A stretch of DNA of 13,210 nt from CAZUMH01 sp964621645 (GCA_964621645.1 CAZUMH010000093.1:1-13210), one strand, 5' to 3'. Numbered from the stretch's first letter, positions 5,770-13,113 are shown. Numbers and translations are program-made. The notes: generated from the sequence alone by a model not told the origin.

Positions 5770-8700
5770 ATGAAGACACTGCTGGAACAGGGACGACATA
5801 ATAGTATCAAAAGCGGCAATGCGATCCGGAGAATAATGCTTACCGTCATGCTGCTGGCGGCGGGGCAGACTGCGGCACAGCTTCATTGGGATGACAACGG
5901 GAAGCTGATTGCTTCAGTCTATACCTCTCTTACTCATCTATCCACCATCCCGGACGGGAAAGGCGGATATTTCATTACCTACGAGGATCGGATCTCAACC
6001 GACTCTGACATTTTTGCCCAGTGGATCGATGCCTCCGGCAACAGACGCTGGGGCTCCAGCGGTGTCAGCCTGACTGTGGCGGCGGGAAATCAGGAATACC
6101 CCGCTATCGCAGCAGACGGCAGAGGCGGCATCTTTGTTGCCTGGCAGGATGCTGTATCTGAAGACATCTATCTTCAACACCTTGACGGCAACGGAACCAT
6201 CCTCGGTCCCGTAGGCGGATTTCCGGTTTGCACGGCCAGCGGTGAACAGAGCCGGGTGCGGGCTGTTTCTGACGGTTCCCACGGTGTTATTCTTGTATGG
6301 TATGATAAACGCAGCACCATGTCAATTGATTTATATGCACAAAAAATTAATTATGAAAATCAGCCCCAATGGCAGGCCAACGGTGTTGTGGTAACGGCTT
6401 CTACTGGAGACCAGCATTCTCATACCGTGGTGAGCGACAGTCTTGGCGGAGTCATCGTGACCTGGCAGGACACACGAAACGGCGATAACGATATCTATGT
6501 TCAACGTATTATGAGCAATGGAACCAATGCCTGGACTCTCGATGGGACCATTGTCTGTGATGCTGCGGGGAATCAACTCTCACCCGTATCAGTCTTTTCC
6601 GCGGGGAAGGTTATCATCGGCTGGCAGGATTGTCGGGATGACTACGGAGATGTCTATTCCCAGGCTCTGGATTTAAACGGCAATACCCTCTGGAGTGCTG
6701 ATGGAGAGGCTGTTTCCCAGGCAACCGGGACCCAGAACTATATCAATTTGACTGCGGACGGCGCCGGAGGAGCAATATTCGCCTGGACGGACAACCGCAT
6801 CCCATCTTCCCAATACGATATTTATGCTCAGAGAATCAGCAACGCCGGGAGTCCCCTCTGGAGCTCGAATGGAATTCCCGTATACCAGGATGGTACCATT
6901 CAATATATGCCGAAACTGGTCAATGACGGTTCTCAGGGTGCCTATATTGTATGGAATGATTACCGTTCCGGTGTTGATTACGATCTGTATTGTCAGCACA
7001 TATCGAACGACGGCACCCTGCTCTTCAGCAGTGAAGGAATCCCGCTCTGTACCGCCTATGGCACCCAGCAGTATCATCATCTTATTTCTGACGGTTCGGG
7101 AGGCTGCCTCTCGGTATGGCATGATGGAAGAGAAGGGAACAACAGAATCTACACTCAGCTCATAAACGACAATCTCTCCTTAGCCTCACCGGCCGCATCG
7201 GCGATGCTGAACGGCAATCAATCAAACACCATTACCTGGGTCTATCGGACCGACAGTGTCGCCTTCGACCATCTCTCACTTCATCTTTCACTTGCTCCTG
7301 AAGACGGATTTCCCCTTGAAATTGAAAGCGCTATTGATCCATTGGCCCTTAATACCTCCTGGACTCCCAATCCGGCTCACGGCGGCCAGATGCAGCTTAA
7401 ACTTGTCGCTCATGACAGCCGGGACTCTGTCATCTGCTCTTTTACCAGTTCCGTCTTTTCAGTTGATTCGCGGCAGCCCGCGGCCTTCGACCTGGTTAGC
7501 CCGGAACAAGGGACTTCTGTCGCGCTGACACCAACGTTCCGCTGGAAACAAACCAGTGATGACCTTTCAGGCCTGGACCACTACCAGCTTTGGATTGATG
7601 ATCTGCTGTTTCAGGATGCCATCATCGATACTCAATTCACTGTCCCGGCGGGCAGAGATTTAAGCGAAGGGATTCACACCTGGTTCGTCAAGGCTTTCGA
7701 TCAAGCCGGGATATCACGAAAGAGTAACCAGACCCAGCCTTTTAACGCCTACATCGACAATGATCCGCCCGTCCCGTTTTCCCTGATTTCACCTGAAGAC
7801 GAATACTGGACGGGATATCCGATTATTGCCTTTGCCTGGGAAGCAAGCTCAGACAGCGGATCCGGACTTGCTAACTACCAGCTTTTTATCAACAACAGCC
7901 TCTATGCGGACAATATCGCCCCTGACCTTACTTCACTGGAATCCTCTCAATTCAGCAGCGGACACTATACCTGGAAGGTAATCGCCCTGGACTCCCTCGG
8001 CAATCAGCGTTCATCAAATGAACGGCAGCTGCACATCGATATCAATCCCCCCCAAAGTTTCACTCTGCAGACACCTGTCAACGGGACCTGGATCAATGAT
8101 CTCACCCCACACTTTGCCTGGCAGGCCAGTGCGGATACGGGGATCGGCCTGGCAAAATACCAGCTGAGGGTTGATGACCAGCTTTACGTCGATTCCATAT
8201 CAGGCGACGACACAACTATTACACTGACTCCTGAAAAAGCTCTTTCGGAAGGGACTCACTCCTGGATAATCATGGCTGTAGACTCCTTCGGAAACAGCCG
8301 TGCCGCCTCAAGCTCTTTCACCGTTAACATTGACACCACCTCTCCCCAGCCCTTCCCGCTTTTCTCACCAGCCCAGGACAGCGCCGTGGCTTCCCTTCGT
8401 CCCAGTTTCGACTGGCAGGAGAGCAGTGACGCCTCTTCCGGAATAGCGGGATACCAGCTTCTGATCGACGGAGAAATTATTCTGGACAGCCTTTCCGTTC
8501 CTCCAGCAATCCTGCAGTCCGACCTGAGTGAAGACAGCCATACCTGGCAGGTACGAGCCTTTGACACCGCAGGCAATCTAAAAAATTCAACCACCAACAC
8601 CTTTTATGCCGATACCAGCGCACCACGGCCTTTCACCCTGCTGTCGCCCGCTGCGGGTGAAACGCTTCATACCAACAAGCCATCATTTCAGTGGGAAAAA

Positions 8701-10620
8701 ACCGAAGACCTGCTGAGCGGATTATCCCACTATGAACTCTACGTCGATGGATCTCTAAAAGCGGGTTCGTTTGCCTGTGAGGACACTCTCTACACGCTGC
8801 CCGATACCTTGGGCAATGGAACTCACTATTGGAAAATCATGGTTTATGACCGCGCCGGCAATGTCAGAATCTCCGATCATATTCACTTCACCGTTGATTG
8901 TCATCCCCCCGTCATCACTTCCGCGGGATCAGTGACGGCCACGGAGGATGAGCTTTTCAATTATAGCACCACCTGGGAAGATCAGGACGGCGATGATGTC
9001 GTGATCTCGTTTCACGATCTTCCCTCCTGGCTCGCGACTCAAGGGAACACAGTAAGCGGCACCCCTGTGAATGGAACACCGGACACTCTCTTCTCCGTTG
9101 TGGCGACGGATCCGATTTATTCCGATACACTCGTCGTATCTGTTCATGTTGAGGCAGTGGATGACGCTCCCTCAATATCCCCTCTTGCTGATCAGTACAT
9201 CCAAGAGGATGGACAGCTTCTGGGAATCCCCTTTACCGTATTCGATGAAGAGACACCTGCGGCCCAGCTAACGGTAAACGCCTTATCCAGCGACACGGTT
9301 CTGGTACCGCAGGACAGTATCACTTTTGCTGGAAGCGGTGGGAACAGGACAGTCGGTGTCTCCCCGCGAGCCAATAAATTCGGTCAGAGCCAGATCACTA
9401 TTTACGTAGACGATGGCCAACATCAGAATTCCAGCCAGTTCACCCTTACCGTCACCGCGGTAAACGATACTCCCTTTATCTGTTTGATGCCTGATGTAAT
9501 CTTCCCCGAGGACAGCGTGCTGAGGGACATCCCAATTACCATCAGCGATCTTGAAACTCTCACGGAGAACCTCATTCTCAATGTCAGTGTCGCTGACACG
9601 GAACTCTTCTCCACTCAGGGGGTCACCATTGGCGGCAGCGGCCAAAACCGCACGTTGACCCTTATTCCCCGTGAGAATGCTTTTGGACAAACTGAATGCA
9701 CCGTGGAGGTCAGCGACGGTGAACTTTCCTGCACGTCGACTTTCAGCGTGACAGTAGAGGCTGTCAACGATCCCCCGAAACTCACATCGGGAACCCTTAT
9801 GCAGGTTAACGAACATGACATGATCACGTATACAGCAACTGCTGACGATCCCGATGGCCCCAGCCTGAAATTCAGTTTCTTCGATTATCCCGACTGGCTG
9901 CATCCTTCCGGAACTGATATCAGCGGCCAAGTACCGGCCAATAGTGCTGACACTCACTTTATGGCCACCGTTACAGACGGGGAGCTAAGTGACACCATCA
10001 TGGTATCAATTATTATCAATCAGGTGAATGATCCTCCCTGGTTCATCTATCGCTTTCCACAGCCGCTTCTTACAGGAATCGATTCTCTCAGATACAGTAT
10101 TACGCTCGATACCTATATCGACGATCCGGATGATCCCGATTCCAGTCTGACCTGGACCTGGCAGGTACTGGATGACTACACTCCCACAATCAGCATCAGC
10201 GGCAACCCCCGTGTTGCCGAGATACACGGTCCCCAGTTCCTCGGAATGCTGCGCATATCCTTCACGGCGACGGATCCTCATGGAGCTTCAGCCACCGATA
10301 CCCTGGCGATCAATAGCGTCATTACCGAGGTAGAGGATTTCTATTCCCAGATCCCCAATGATTTCATACTGTACTCCAACTATCCGAATCCTTTCAATCC
10401 CTCCACCACAATCAGATTCGGTATTCCCAGAGACTGTCGGGTATCGCTCAAAGTATATAATATTCTTGGACAGGAACTGAGTACCCTGGTGGAGGACAAG
10501 CTGAAAGCCGGCATTCACGAAGCAATGTGGGATGCCGGTGACAATCCCTCTGGCATCTATTTCTACCGTCTACAGGCTGATGAATTTCAAAAAATCGGAC
10601 GCATGATCCTCCTGCGCTGA
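5770..10620 (+). CDS. Giant secreted multidomain protein: beta-propeller, FnIII-like and cadherin-like repeats, T9SS sorting domain
   Basis: About 1616 residues counted from ATG 5770. A Sec signal is centred on about 20-37 (RRIMLTVMLLAAGQTAAQ) after a long basic n-region. Residues about 38-466 form eight repeats of 52-56 residues (DGxGG...W.D.R...DIYxQ...W...G). About 566-1043 holds five FnIII-like domains (P.F.L.SP...P.F.W..S.D..SGL..YQL.ID...EG.H.W.V.A.D..GN). About 1044-1425 holds four cadherin/VCBS-like domains ending in V(N/D)D(P/A/T)P. A further beta domain runs to about 1520. About 1528-1616 is a T9SS type A (Por secretion) domain with YPNPFNPSTTI and YNILGQEL, which would direct export and surface attachment. 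It is probably a cell-surface or released adhesin-like or carbohydrate-binding protein; no catalytic motif is seen. The start is uncertain: the frame reaches a TTG at 5752 inside the sigma-54-like element, and ATG 5836 has a GGAG but lacks a basic n-region. Confidence 0.88.
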   Translation: MKTLLEQGRHNSIKSGNAIRRIMLTVMLLAAGQTAAQLHWDDNGKLIASVYTSLTHLSTIPDGKGGYFITYEDRISTDSDIFAQWIDASGNRRWGSSGVSLTVAAGNQEYPAIAADGRGGIFVAWQDAVSEDIYLQHLDGNGTILGPVGGFPVCTASGEQSRVRAVSDGSHGVILVWYDKRSTMSIDLYAQKINYENQPQWQANGVVVTASTGDQHSHTVVSDSLGGVIVTWQDTRNGDNDIYVQRIMSNGTNAWTLDGTIVCDAAGNQLSPVSVFSAGKVIIGWQDCRDDYGDVYSQALDLNGNTLWSADGEAVSQATGTQNYINLTADGAGGAIFAWTDNRIPSSQYDIYAQRISNAGSPLWSSNGIPVYQDGTIQYMPKLVNDGSQGAYIVWNDYRSGVDYDLYCQHISNDGTLLFSSEGIPLCTAYGTQQYHHLISDGSGGCLSVWHDGREGNNRIYTQLINDNLSLASPAASAMLNGNQSNTITWVYRTDSVAFDHLSLHLSLAPEDGFPLEIESAIDPLALNTSWTPNPAHGGQMQLKLVAHDSRDSVICSFTSSVFSVDSRQPAAFDLVSPEQGTSVALTPTFRWKQTSDDLSGLDHYQLWIDDLLFQDAIIDTQFTVPAGRDLSEGIHTWFVKAFDQAGISRKSNQTQPFNAYIDNDPPVPFSLISPEDEYWTGYPIIAFAWEASSDSGSGLANYQLFINNSLYADNIAPDLTSLESSQFSSGHYTWKVIALDSLGNQRSSNERQLHIDINPPQSFTLQTPVNGTWINDLTPHFAWQASADTGIGLAKYQLRVDDQLYVDSISGDDTTITLTPEKALSEGTHSWIIMAVDSFGNSRAASSSFTVNIDTTSPQPFPLFSPAQDSAVASLRPSFDWQESSDASSGIAGYQLLIDGEIILDSLSVPPAILQSDLSEDSHTWQVRAFDTAGNLKNSTTNTFYADTSAPRPFTLLSPAAGETLHTNKPSFQWEKTEDLLSGLSHYELYVDGSLKAGSFACEDTLYTLPDTLGNGTHYWKIMVYDRAGNVRISDHIHFTVDCHPPVITSAGSVTATEDELFNYSTTWEDQDGDDVVISFHDLPSWLATQGNTVSGTPVNGTPDTLFSVVATDPIYSDTLVVSVHVEAVDDAPSISPLADQYIQEDGQLLGIPFTVFDEETPAAQLTVNALSSDTVLVPQDSITFAGSGGNRTVGVSPRANKFGQSQITIYVDDGQHQNSSQFTLTVTAVNDTPFICLMPDVIFPEDSVLRDIPITISDLETLTENLILNVSVADTELFSTQGVTIGGSGQNRTLTLIPRENAFGQTECTVEVSDGELSCTSTFSVTVEAVNDPPKLTSGTLMQVNEHDMITYTATADDPDGPSLKFSFFDYPDWLHPSGTDISGQVPANSADTHFMATVTDGELSDTIMVSIIINQVNDPPWFIYRFPQPLLTGIDSLRYSITLDTYIDDPDDPDSSLTWTWQVLDDYTPTISISGNPRVAEIHGPQFLGMLRISFTATDPHGASATDTLAINSVITEVEDFYSQIPNDFILYSNYPNPFNPSTTIRFGIPRDCRVSLKVYNILGQELSTLVEDKLKAGIHEAMWDAGDNPSGIYFYRLQADEFQKIGRMILLR
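5881..7167 (+). repeat. Eight-repeat region, probable eight-bladed beta-propeller
   Basis: Repeat starts (D or S of the DGxGG motif), in residues from ATG 5770, are 62, 116, 168, 223, 277, 330, 386 and 441, giving a period of 52-56. Each unit has a W-x-D-x-R strand, a DIYxQxI strand and a W..G..V strand. The eighth unit stops after IYTQLIND, and its missing last strand is supplied by the first residues of the mature protein (HWDDNGKLI). That is the usual way a propeller ring is closed. Confidence 0.65.
7465..8898 (+). repeat. Five tandem FnIII/Ig-like domains
   Basis: Domain boundaries at Asp of the D..PP-like linkers, in residues from ATG 5770, are about 566, 663, 757, 855, 948 and 1043, a period of 93-98 residues. 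Shared positions include F.L.SP near the start, F.W..S.D..SGL..YQL.ID in the middle, and LSEG.H.W.V.A.D..GN near the end. Protein conservation is clear, but the DNA repeats have diverged, so these are old duplications. Confidence 0.8.
8899..10335 (+). repeat. Cadherin/VCBS-like beta-sandwich repeats
   Basis: Four units of about 87-102 residues end in AVDDAP, AVNDTP, AVNDPP and QVNDPP, the signature joints of cadherin-like/VCBS repeats in bacterial adhesins. Units two and three are the closest pair (both carry the GSG.NRT and FGQ motifs). Units one and four resemble each other (FxDxPxWL, SGxxPxN). A fifth, more diverged beta domain follows before the sorting domain. Confidence 0.7.
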
Positions 10621-10645
10621 TTTGTCTCAGCCGCGTTATTTTCCG

Positions 10646-10676
10646 TTTGATTTCTTCAATTAATTTTGTATTTTTA
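10646..10676 (+). promoter_or_regulatory. Candidate promoter for the zinc finger protein gene
   Basis: TTTG (10646-10649), a 19-base spacer and TATTTTTA (10669-10676), one mismatch from TAnnTTTG. It would give a leader of about 110 bases that begins with a 6-bp inverted repeat (CTCAAC at 10682-10687, GTTGAG at 10705-10710). The role of that repeat is unknown. Confidence 0.3.
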
Positions 10677-10790
10677 TCTTCCTCAACGATGGCACTATGA
10701 TGCTGTTGAGAATATATTTTCTGGGGAACCTAAATCTTTTTTTATCGTATTATCTGTCGATTCGGGGATGGAGTAAAAAAGAGAGGGGTC

Positions 10791-10994
10791 ATGCTAAAAC
10801 GGGTACTTTGTGAATTCTGCGGCAAACCGATACCAAAAGAACGGTTGGAAGTGTTGCCGGAAACTACCTGCTGCGTCGCCTGCAGCAAGACAATCCCCTA
10901 TTCGAGAAAGGATATTGAAGGAATTGCATACGGTTCGGAATATGAGATTGAACCGTATAATCCGGAGGATTTCGAAATCGAAGACGAAGGATGA
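10791..10994 (+). CDS. Small DksA/TraR-type C4 zinc finger protein
   Basis: A 67-residue protein whose first half is a zinc finger of the DksA/TraR family. C7-x2-C10, then 17 residues, then C28-x2-C31, with the intervening GKPIPKERLEVLPETT. The spacing and the 'IP.ERLE..P' core are those of DksA. The long coiled coil that DksA inserts into the RNA polymerase secondary channel is absent. The second half is an acidic tail (EYEIEPYNPEDFEIEDEG). It may bind RNA polymerase, another protein or nucleic acid; a ppGpp co-regulator role cannot be assumed without the coiled coil. The ATG is preceded by a good AGAGGGG site. It lies between the giant protein gene and the CAP gene in the same direction, with 170-190 bases on each side, so it is probably transcribed separately. 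Confidence 0.85.
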   Translation: MLKRVLCEFCGKPIPKERLEVLPETTCCVACSKTIPYSRKDIEGIAYGSEYEIEPYNPEDFEIEDEG

Positions 10995-11090
10995 TCTCTA
11001 TCTAATCGCAAACATGATTCCCAAAAATCATCAAAGTAACCATTGTTCCGTCTTTCAATAGATGACCGTGCAGAAGAAGTACATCCAGTC

Positions 11091-11121
11091 TTGACAATCC
11101 GAGTGCTTTTCACTATTTTTT
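11091..11121 (+). promoter_or_regulatory. Candidate promoter for the CAP protein gene
   Basis: TTG (11091-11093) at exactly 20 bases from TATTTTTT (11114-11121), one mismatch from TAnnTTTG. It would give a leader of about 55 bases to the ATG at 11183 and may drive the CAP-SDR-Smr gene run. Confidence 0.35.
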
Positions 11122-11182
11122 CAGTTCCACCATGATTACAAGGATGCAAAAATCCGTCTGATCGATTGTAGGAGCAAAGCGG

Positions 11183-11859
11183 ATGGTAAAAAAACAAGGC
11201 TGTGTGATCTTCTCACGATTATGTGGACTGTTCCTCTTTACCCCACTGATTATATCATCTGTGACGCCATTATATCAGACGAGTCTGCCACGAGGGGCCC
11301 GGTGCAATATCTCAACACAACATTTTGATGATACACTTCTGAGTGAATGCCTTCTCTATTATACCAATCGGGTCCGGCATAAATACGGGCTCGCTGCCTG
11401 CCGCGTTGATCAGCGGCTGTCCAAAGCGGCTCAGGCGCACAGCCACGAGATGGCTCAACGAGAAAGGCTATCTCATTCTTCTCCAGTTGAAGCGAACAGC
11501 ACCCTGCAAAAACGTCTTGAAAAGGCCGGGATGCACTTGGCGGGGACCACTTTCGGAGAAAATTTGGGAGTAGATTACATTCTGGCAATCGCCAAGATAT
11601 ACTTTTATCAGGAAGAGGTAAACGGCACAATTCGCTATTATAACGCAAAAACACGCAAGAGAATTGTGCCGCAAACGTATAGCCAGTTCGCCAGCGCCAT
11701 GGTGCAAAGNNNNNNNNNNGCTGGCTTGATTCCCCGAGACACCGGGATAATCTATTAAACAAAGCCTATACGGGGATTGGATTCGGGGCGGTAGTGGGTA
11801 CATTTAACTCCCTGGAAGCCATATACGTGACCCAGAATTTCGTCGGTTCCCTGCGATGA
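11183..11859 (+). CDS. Secreted CAP-domain protein (SCP/PR1, YkwD-like), interrupted by an assembly gap
   Basis: An N-terminal Sec signal (basic KK, hydrophobic about 8-28) is followed by a CAP domain of the cysteine-rich secretory protein / antigen 5 / PR-1 superfamily. Typical marks are NRVRHKYGL (62-70), the helix with AAQAHSHEM (His86), SHSSP (His98) and the FGENLG motif (Glu126). A run of 10 N (11710-11719) interrupts the gene. The frame upstream ends ...SAMVQ(S). The frame downstream, shifted by the N count, continues WLDSPRHRDNLLNKAYTGIG...YVTQNFVGSLR and stops at 11859. Together these form the normal CAP ending (SW..SP.HR.N......G......TQNF). About 40 residues between FGENLG and SAMVQ are longer than in short YkwD-type proteins. 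GGAG lies eight bases before the ATG. The biochemical function of bacterial CAP proteins is mostly unknown. Confidence 0.88.
11710..11719. other. Assembly gap (10 N) of nominal length
   Basis: The ten N lie inside the CAP coding sequence and break its frame. The left flank ends caaag and the right flank begins gctggc. Joining them with a one-base overlap gives Q-S-W in frame, as CAP proteins require. Confidence 0.9.
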
Positions 11860-11907
11860 TTAAGAAATATCACGGCATCAATGTTTTTATTTTAACAAGG
11901 AAAATAG

Positions 11908-12684
11908 ATGACAAAGACGAACAATGATTCATTGACAGCCCTGGTGACCGGCGCCTCCAGCGGTATCGGGAAGGCTGCCGCTCACAGGCTCAGCCGGGAA
12001 GGAATGCGGCTTGCCATAACAGCCCGCTCCCGGGATAAGTTGCAACTCACGTCGGAAGAAATACGCAAGAACGGTGGAGAATGCCTGGTGCTGACGGCGG
12101 ATCTGTCCCGTGAAGAGGATATCGAGCGGGTTATTTCTGAAACGGTCGATACTTTCGGCGGATTGGATGTACTGGTAAACTGCGCCGGTATTATCGGCAA
12201 CGGCAGTGTTGAAACCACCAGCCTGGCCGAATGGGACGTGATGATGAACATCAATCTGCGTTCTTTCTTTTATCTGATGAATCGTGCCATCCCCTATCTG
12301 CAGAAACGTCCCGGCTCCATAGTAAATGTCTCAAGTGTTACCGGATTGCGGGCATTCCCCGGCATCCTGGCCTATTGTGTCAGCAAAGCCGGTGTGGACC
12401 AACTTACCCGCTGTGCTGCACTTGAACTCGCAGAAAAGGGCATCAGGGTAAATGCCATTAATCCCGGCGTGGTCAGGACAAATCTGCATCGCAACGGCGG
12501 CATGGATGAGAAGGTATATCAATCTTTCCTGGAACACAGCAAGACCACGCATCCGCTCGGACGGATCGGGGAACCTGAAGAAGCGGCGGAACTTATCGCC
12601 TTTCTGGCCACACCCCGCAGCAGCTGGATCACCGGGACCTGCATCAGCATTGACGGAGGAAGGGCTCAGACCTGCGCCCGCTGA
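11908..12684 (+). CDS. Classical short-chain dehydrogenase/reductase (SDR)
   Basis: A 258-residue cytoplasmic NAD(P)(H)-dependent oxidoreductase with a complete Rossmann fold. The cofactor motif TGASSGIG is at 14-21, with Arg40 and Arg42 after the second strand, which favours NADP(H). D65 (TADLS) and the VNCAG motif (about 90-94) are present. The catalytic set is Asn116 (NINL), Ser143 (NVSSVTG), Tyr156 and Lys160 (YCVSK). PG is at 186-187 and the C-terminal ITGTCISIDGG motif at 241-251. It resembles the FabG / glucose-1-dehydrogenase-like group, but the substrate cannot be deduced. AAGGA lies six bases before the ATG. It begins 48 bases after the CAP gene and is followed 34 bases later by the Smr gene, with no terminator between, so these three are probably co-transcribed. 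Confidence 0.93.
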   Translation: MTKTNNDSLTALVTGASSGIGKAAAHRLSREGMRLAITARSRDKLQLTSEEIRKNGGECLVLTADLSREEDIERVISETVDTFGGLDVLVNCAGIIGNGSVETTSLAEWDVMMNINLRSFFYLMNRAIPYLQKRPGSIVNVSSVTGLRAFPGILAYCVSKAGVDQLTRCAALELAEKGIRVNAINPGVVRTNLHRNGGMDEKVYQSFLEHSKTTHPLGRIGEPEEAAELIAFLATPRSSWITGTCISIDGGRAQTCAR

Positions 12685-12718
12685 AAGTTCCGGCCTTCGT
12701 TGCGGAGTCCATAGTCTT

Positions 12719-13030
12719 ATGACAAAAAGACATCTATCAGATCTTCAGCCGGATGAAGATCAAGGATTCATCCGGGTAACGGACGTACTCGACCTGCACG
12801 GATTCTTTCCACAGCAGATCCCGGAGGTGTTGGAAGAATTTATTAATGAAGCCCGCCGTTTGGGGATTAGAGAGGTAAGAGTGATTCATGGTAAAGGCAG
12901 AAGCAGGCTGAAATACGAAGTGCATTCTTTCCTGCGTGAAGATGATCGGGTGGAGGCCTTCAGTGATGCGCCTGCAGATCTGGGCGGCTGGGGTGCCACT
13001 CTTGTACTGCTGAAGTCCATAGAACAATAA
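12719..13030 (+). CDS. Stand-alone Smr-domain protein
   Basis: A 103-residue protein that is essentially one Smr (small MutS-related) domain. Motifs are LDLHG (24-28), IHGKG (56-60) and GGWGATLVLL (89-98), with the helix PQQIPEVLEEFINEARRLG between the first two. Smr domains are nicking endonucleases or nucleic-acid-binding modules, found at the C-terminus of MutS2 or alone; more recent work links them to cleavage of mRNA on collided ribosomes. No MutS core, PPR or ubiquitin-binding part is present here. The frame is open back to 12452, inside the SDR gene, but that part is only a shadow. The ATG at 12719 has a GGAG 11 bases upstream. The gene ends before a shared terminator. Confidence 0.88.
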   Translation: MTKRHLSDLQPDEDQGFIRVTDVLDLHGFFPQQIPEVLEEFINEARRLGIREVRVIHGKGRSRLKYEVHSFLREDDRVEAFSDAPADLGGWGATLVLLKSIEQ

Positions 13031-13113
13031 ACATCTCAGTGAAAGTCAACTCCTACCATTCCAAAACGATAATAATAGTCAATGAATGATTCGGGATAGT
13101 TTTCACCAATAAT

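Noticed and set aside
5881..8898. Repeats as a CRISPR array or recent DNA duplication
   Set aside because: The periodicity is at protein level (52-56 and 93-98 codons) with strongly diverged DNA, and there are no identical short repeats.
9283..9957. 224-codon open frame on the minus strand inside the giant secreted protein gene
   Set aside because: It lies wholly opposite a strongly supported coding frame, shows no recognisable domain, and its composition is that of a reverse shadow. Many similar shadows occur across this GC-richer gene.
10688..10703. TGGCACTATGATGC as a second sigma-54 promoter
   Set aside because: The GG to GC separation is nine bases instead of ten and the TT before GC is missing.
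10682..10710. CTCAAC/GTTGAG inverted repeat as terminator of the giant gene
   Set aside because: The stem has only six pairs around a 17-base loop and no T run follows, so it does not look like an intrinsic terminator.
11010..11035. ATGATT/AATCAT repeat after the zinc finger gene as a terminator
   Set aside because: Six mostly A-T pairs and no T tract; too weak to call.
12452..12718. N-terminal extension of the Smr frame into the SDR gene
   Set aside because: The SDR frame is conserved to its end here, the extension has no domain, and ATG 12719 with a GGAG upstream gives a normal Smr protein length.
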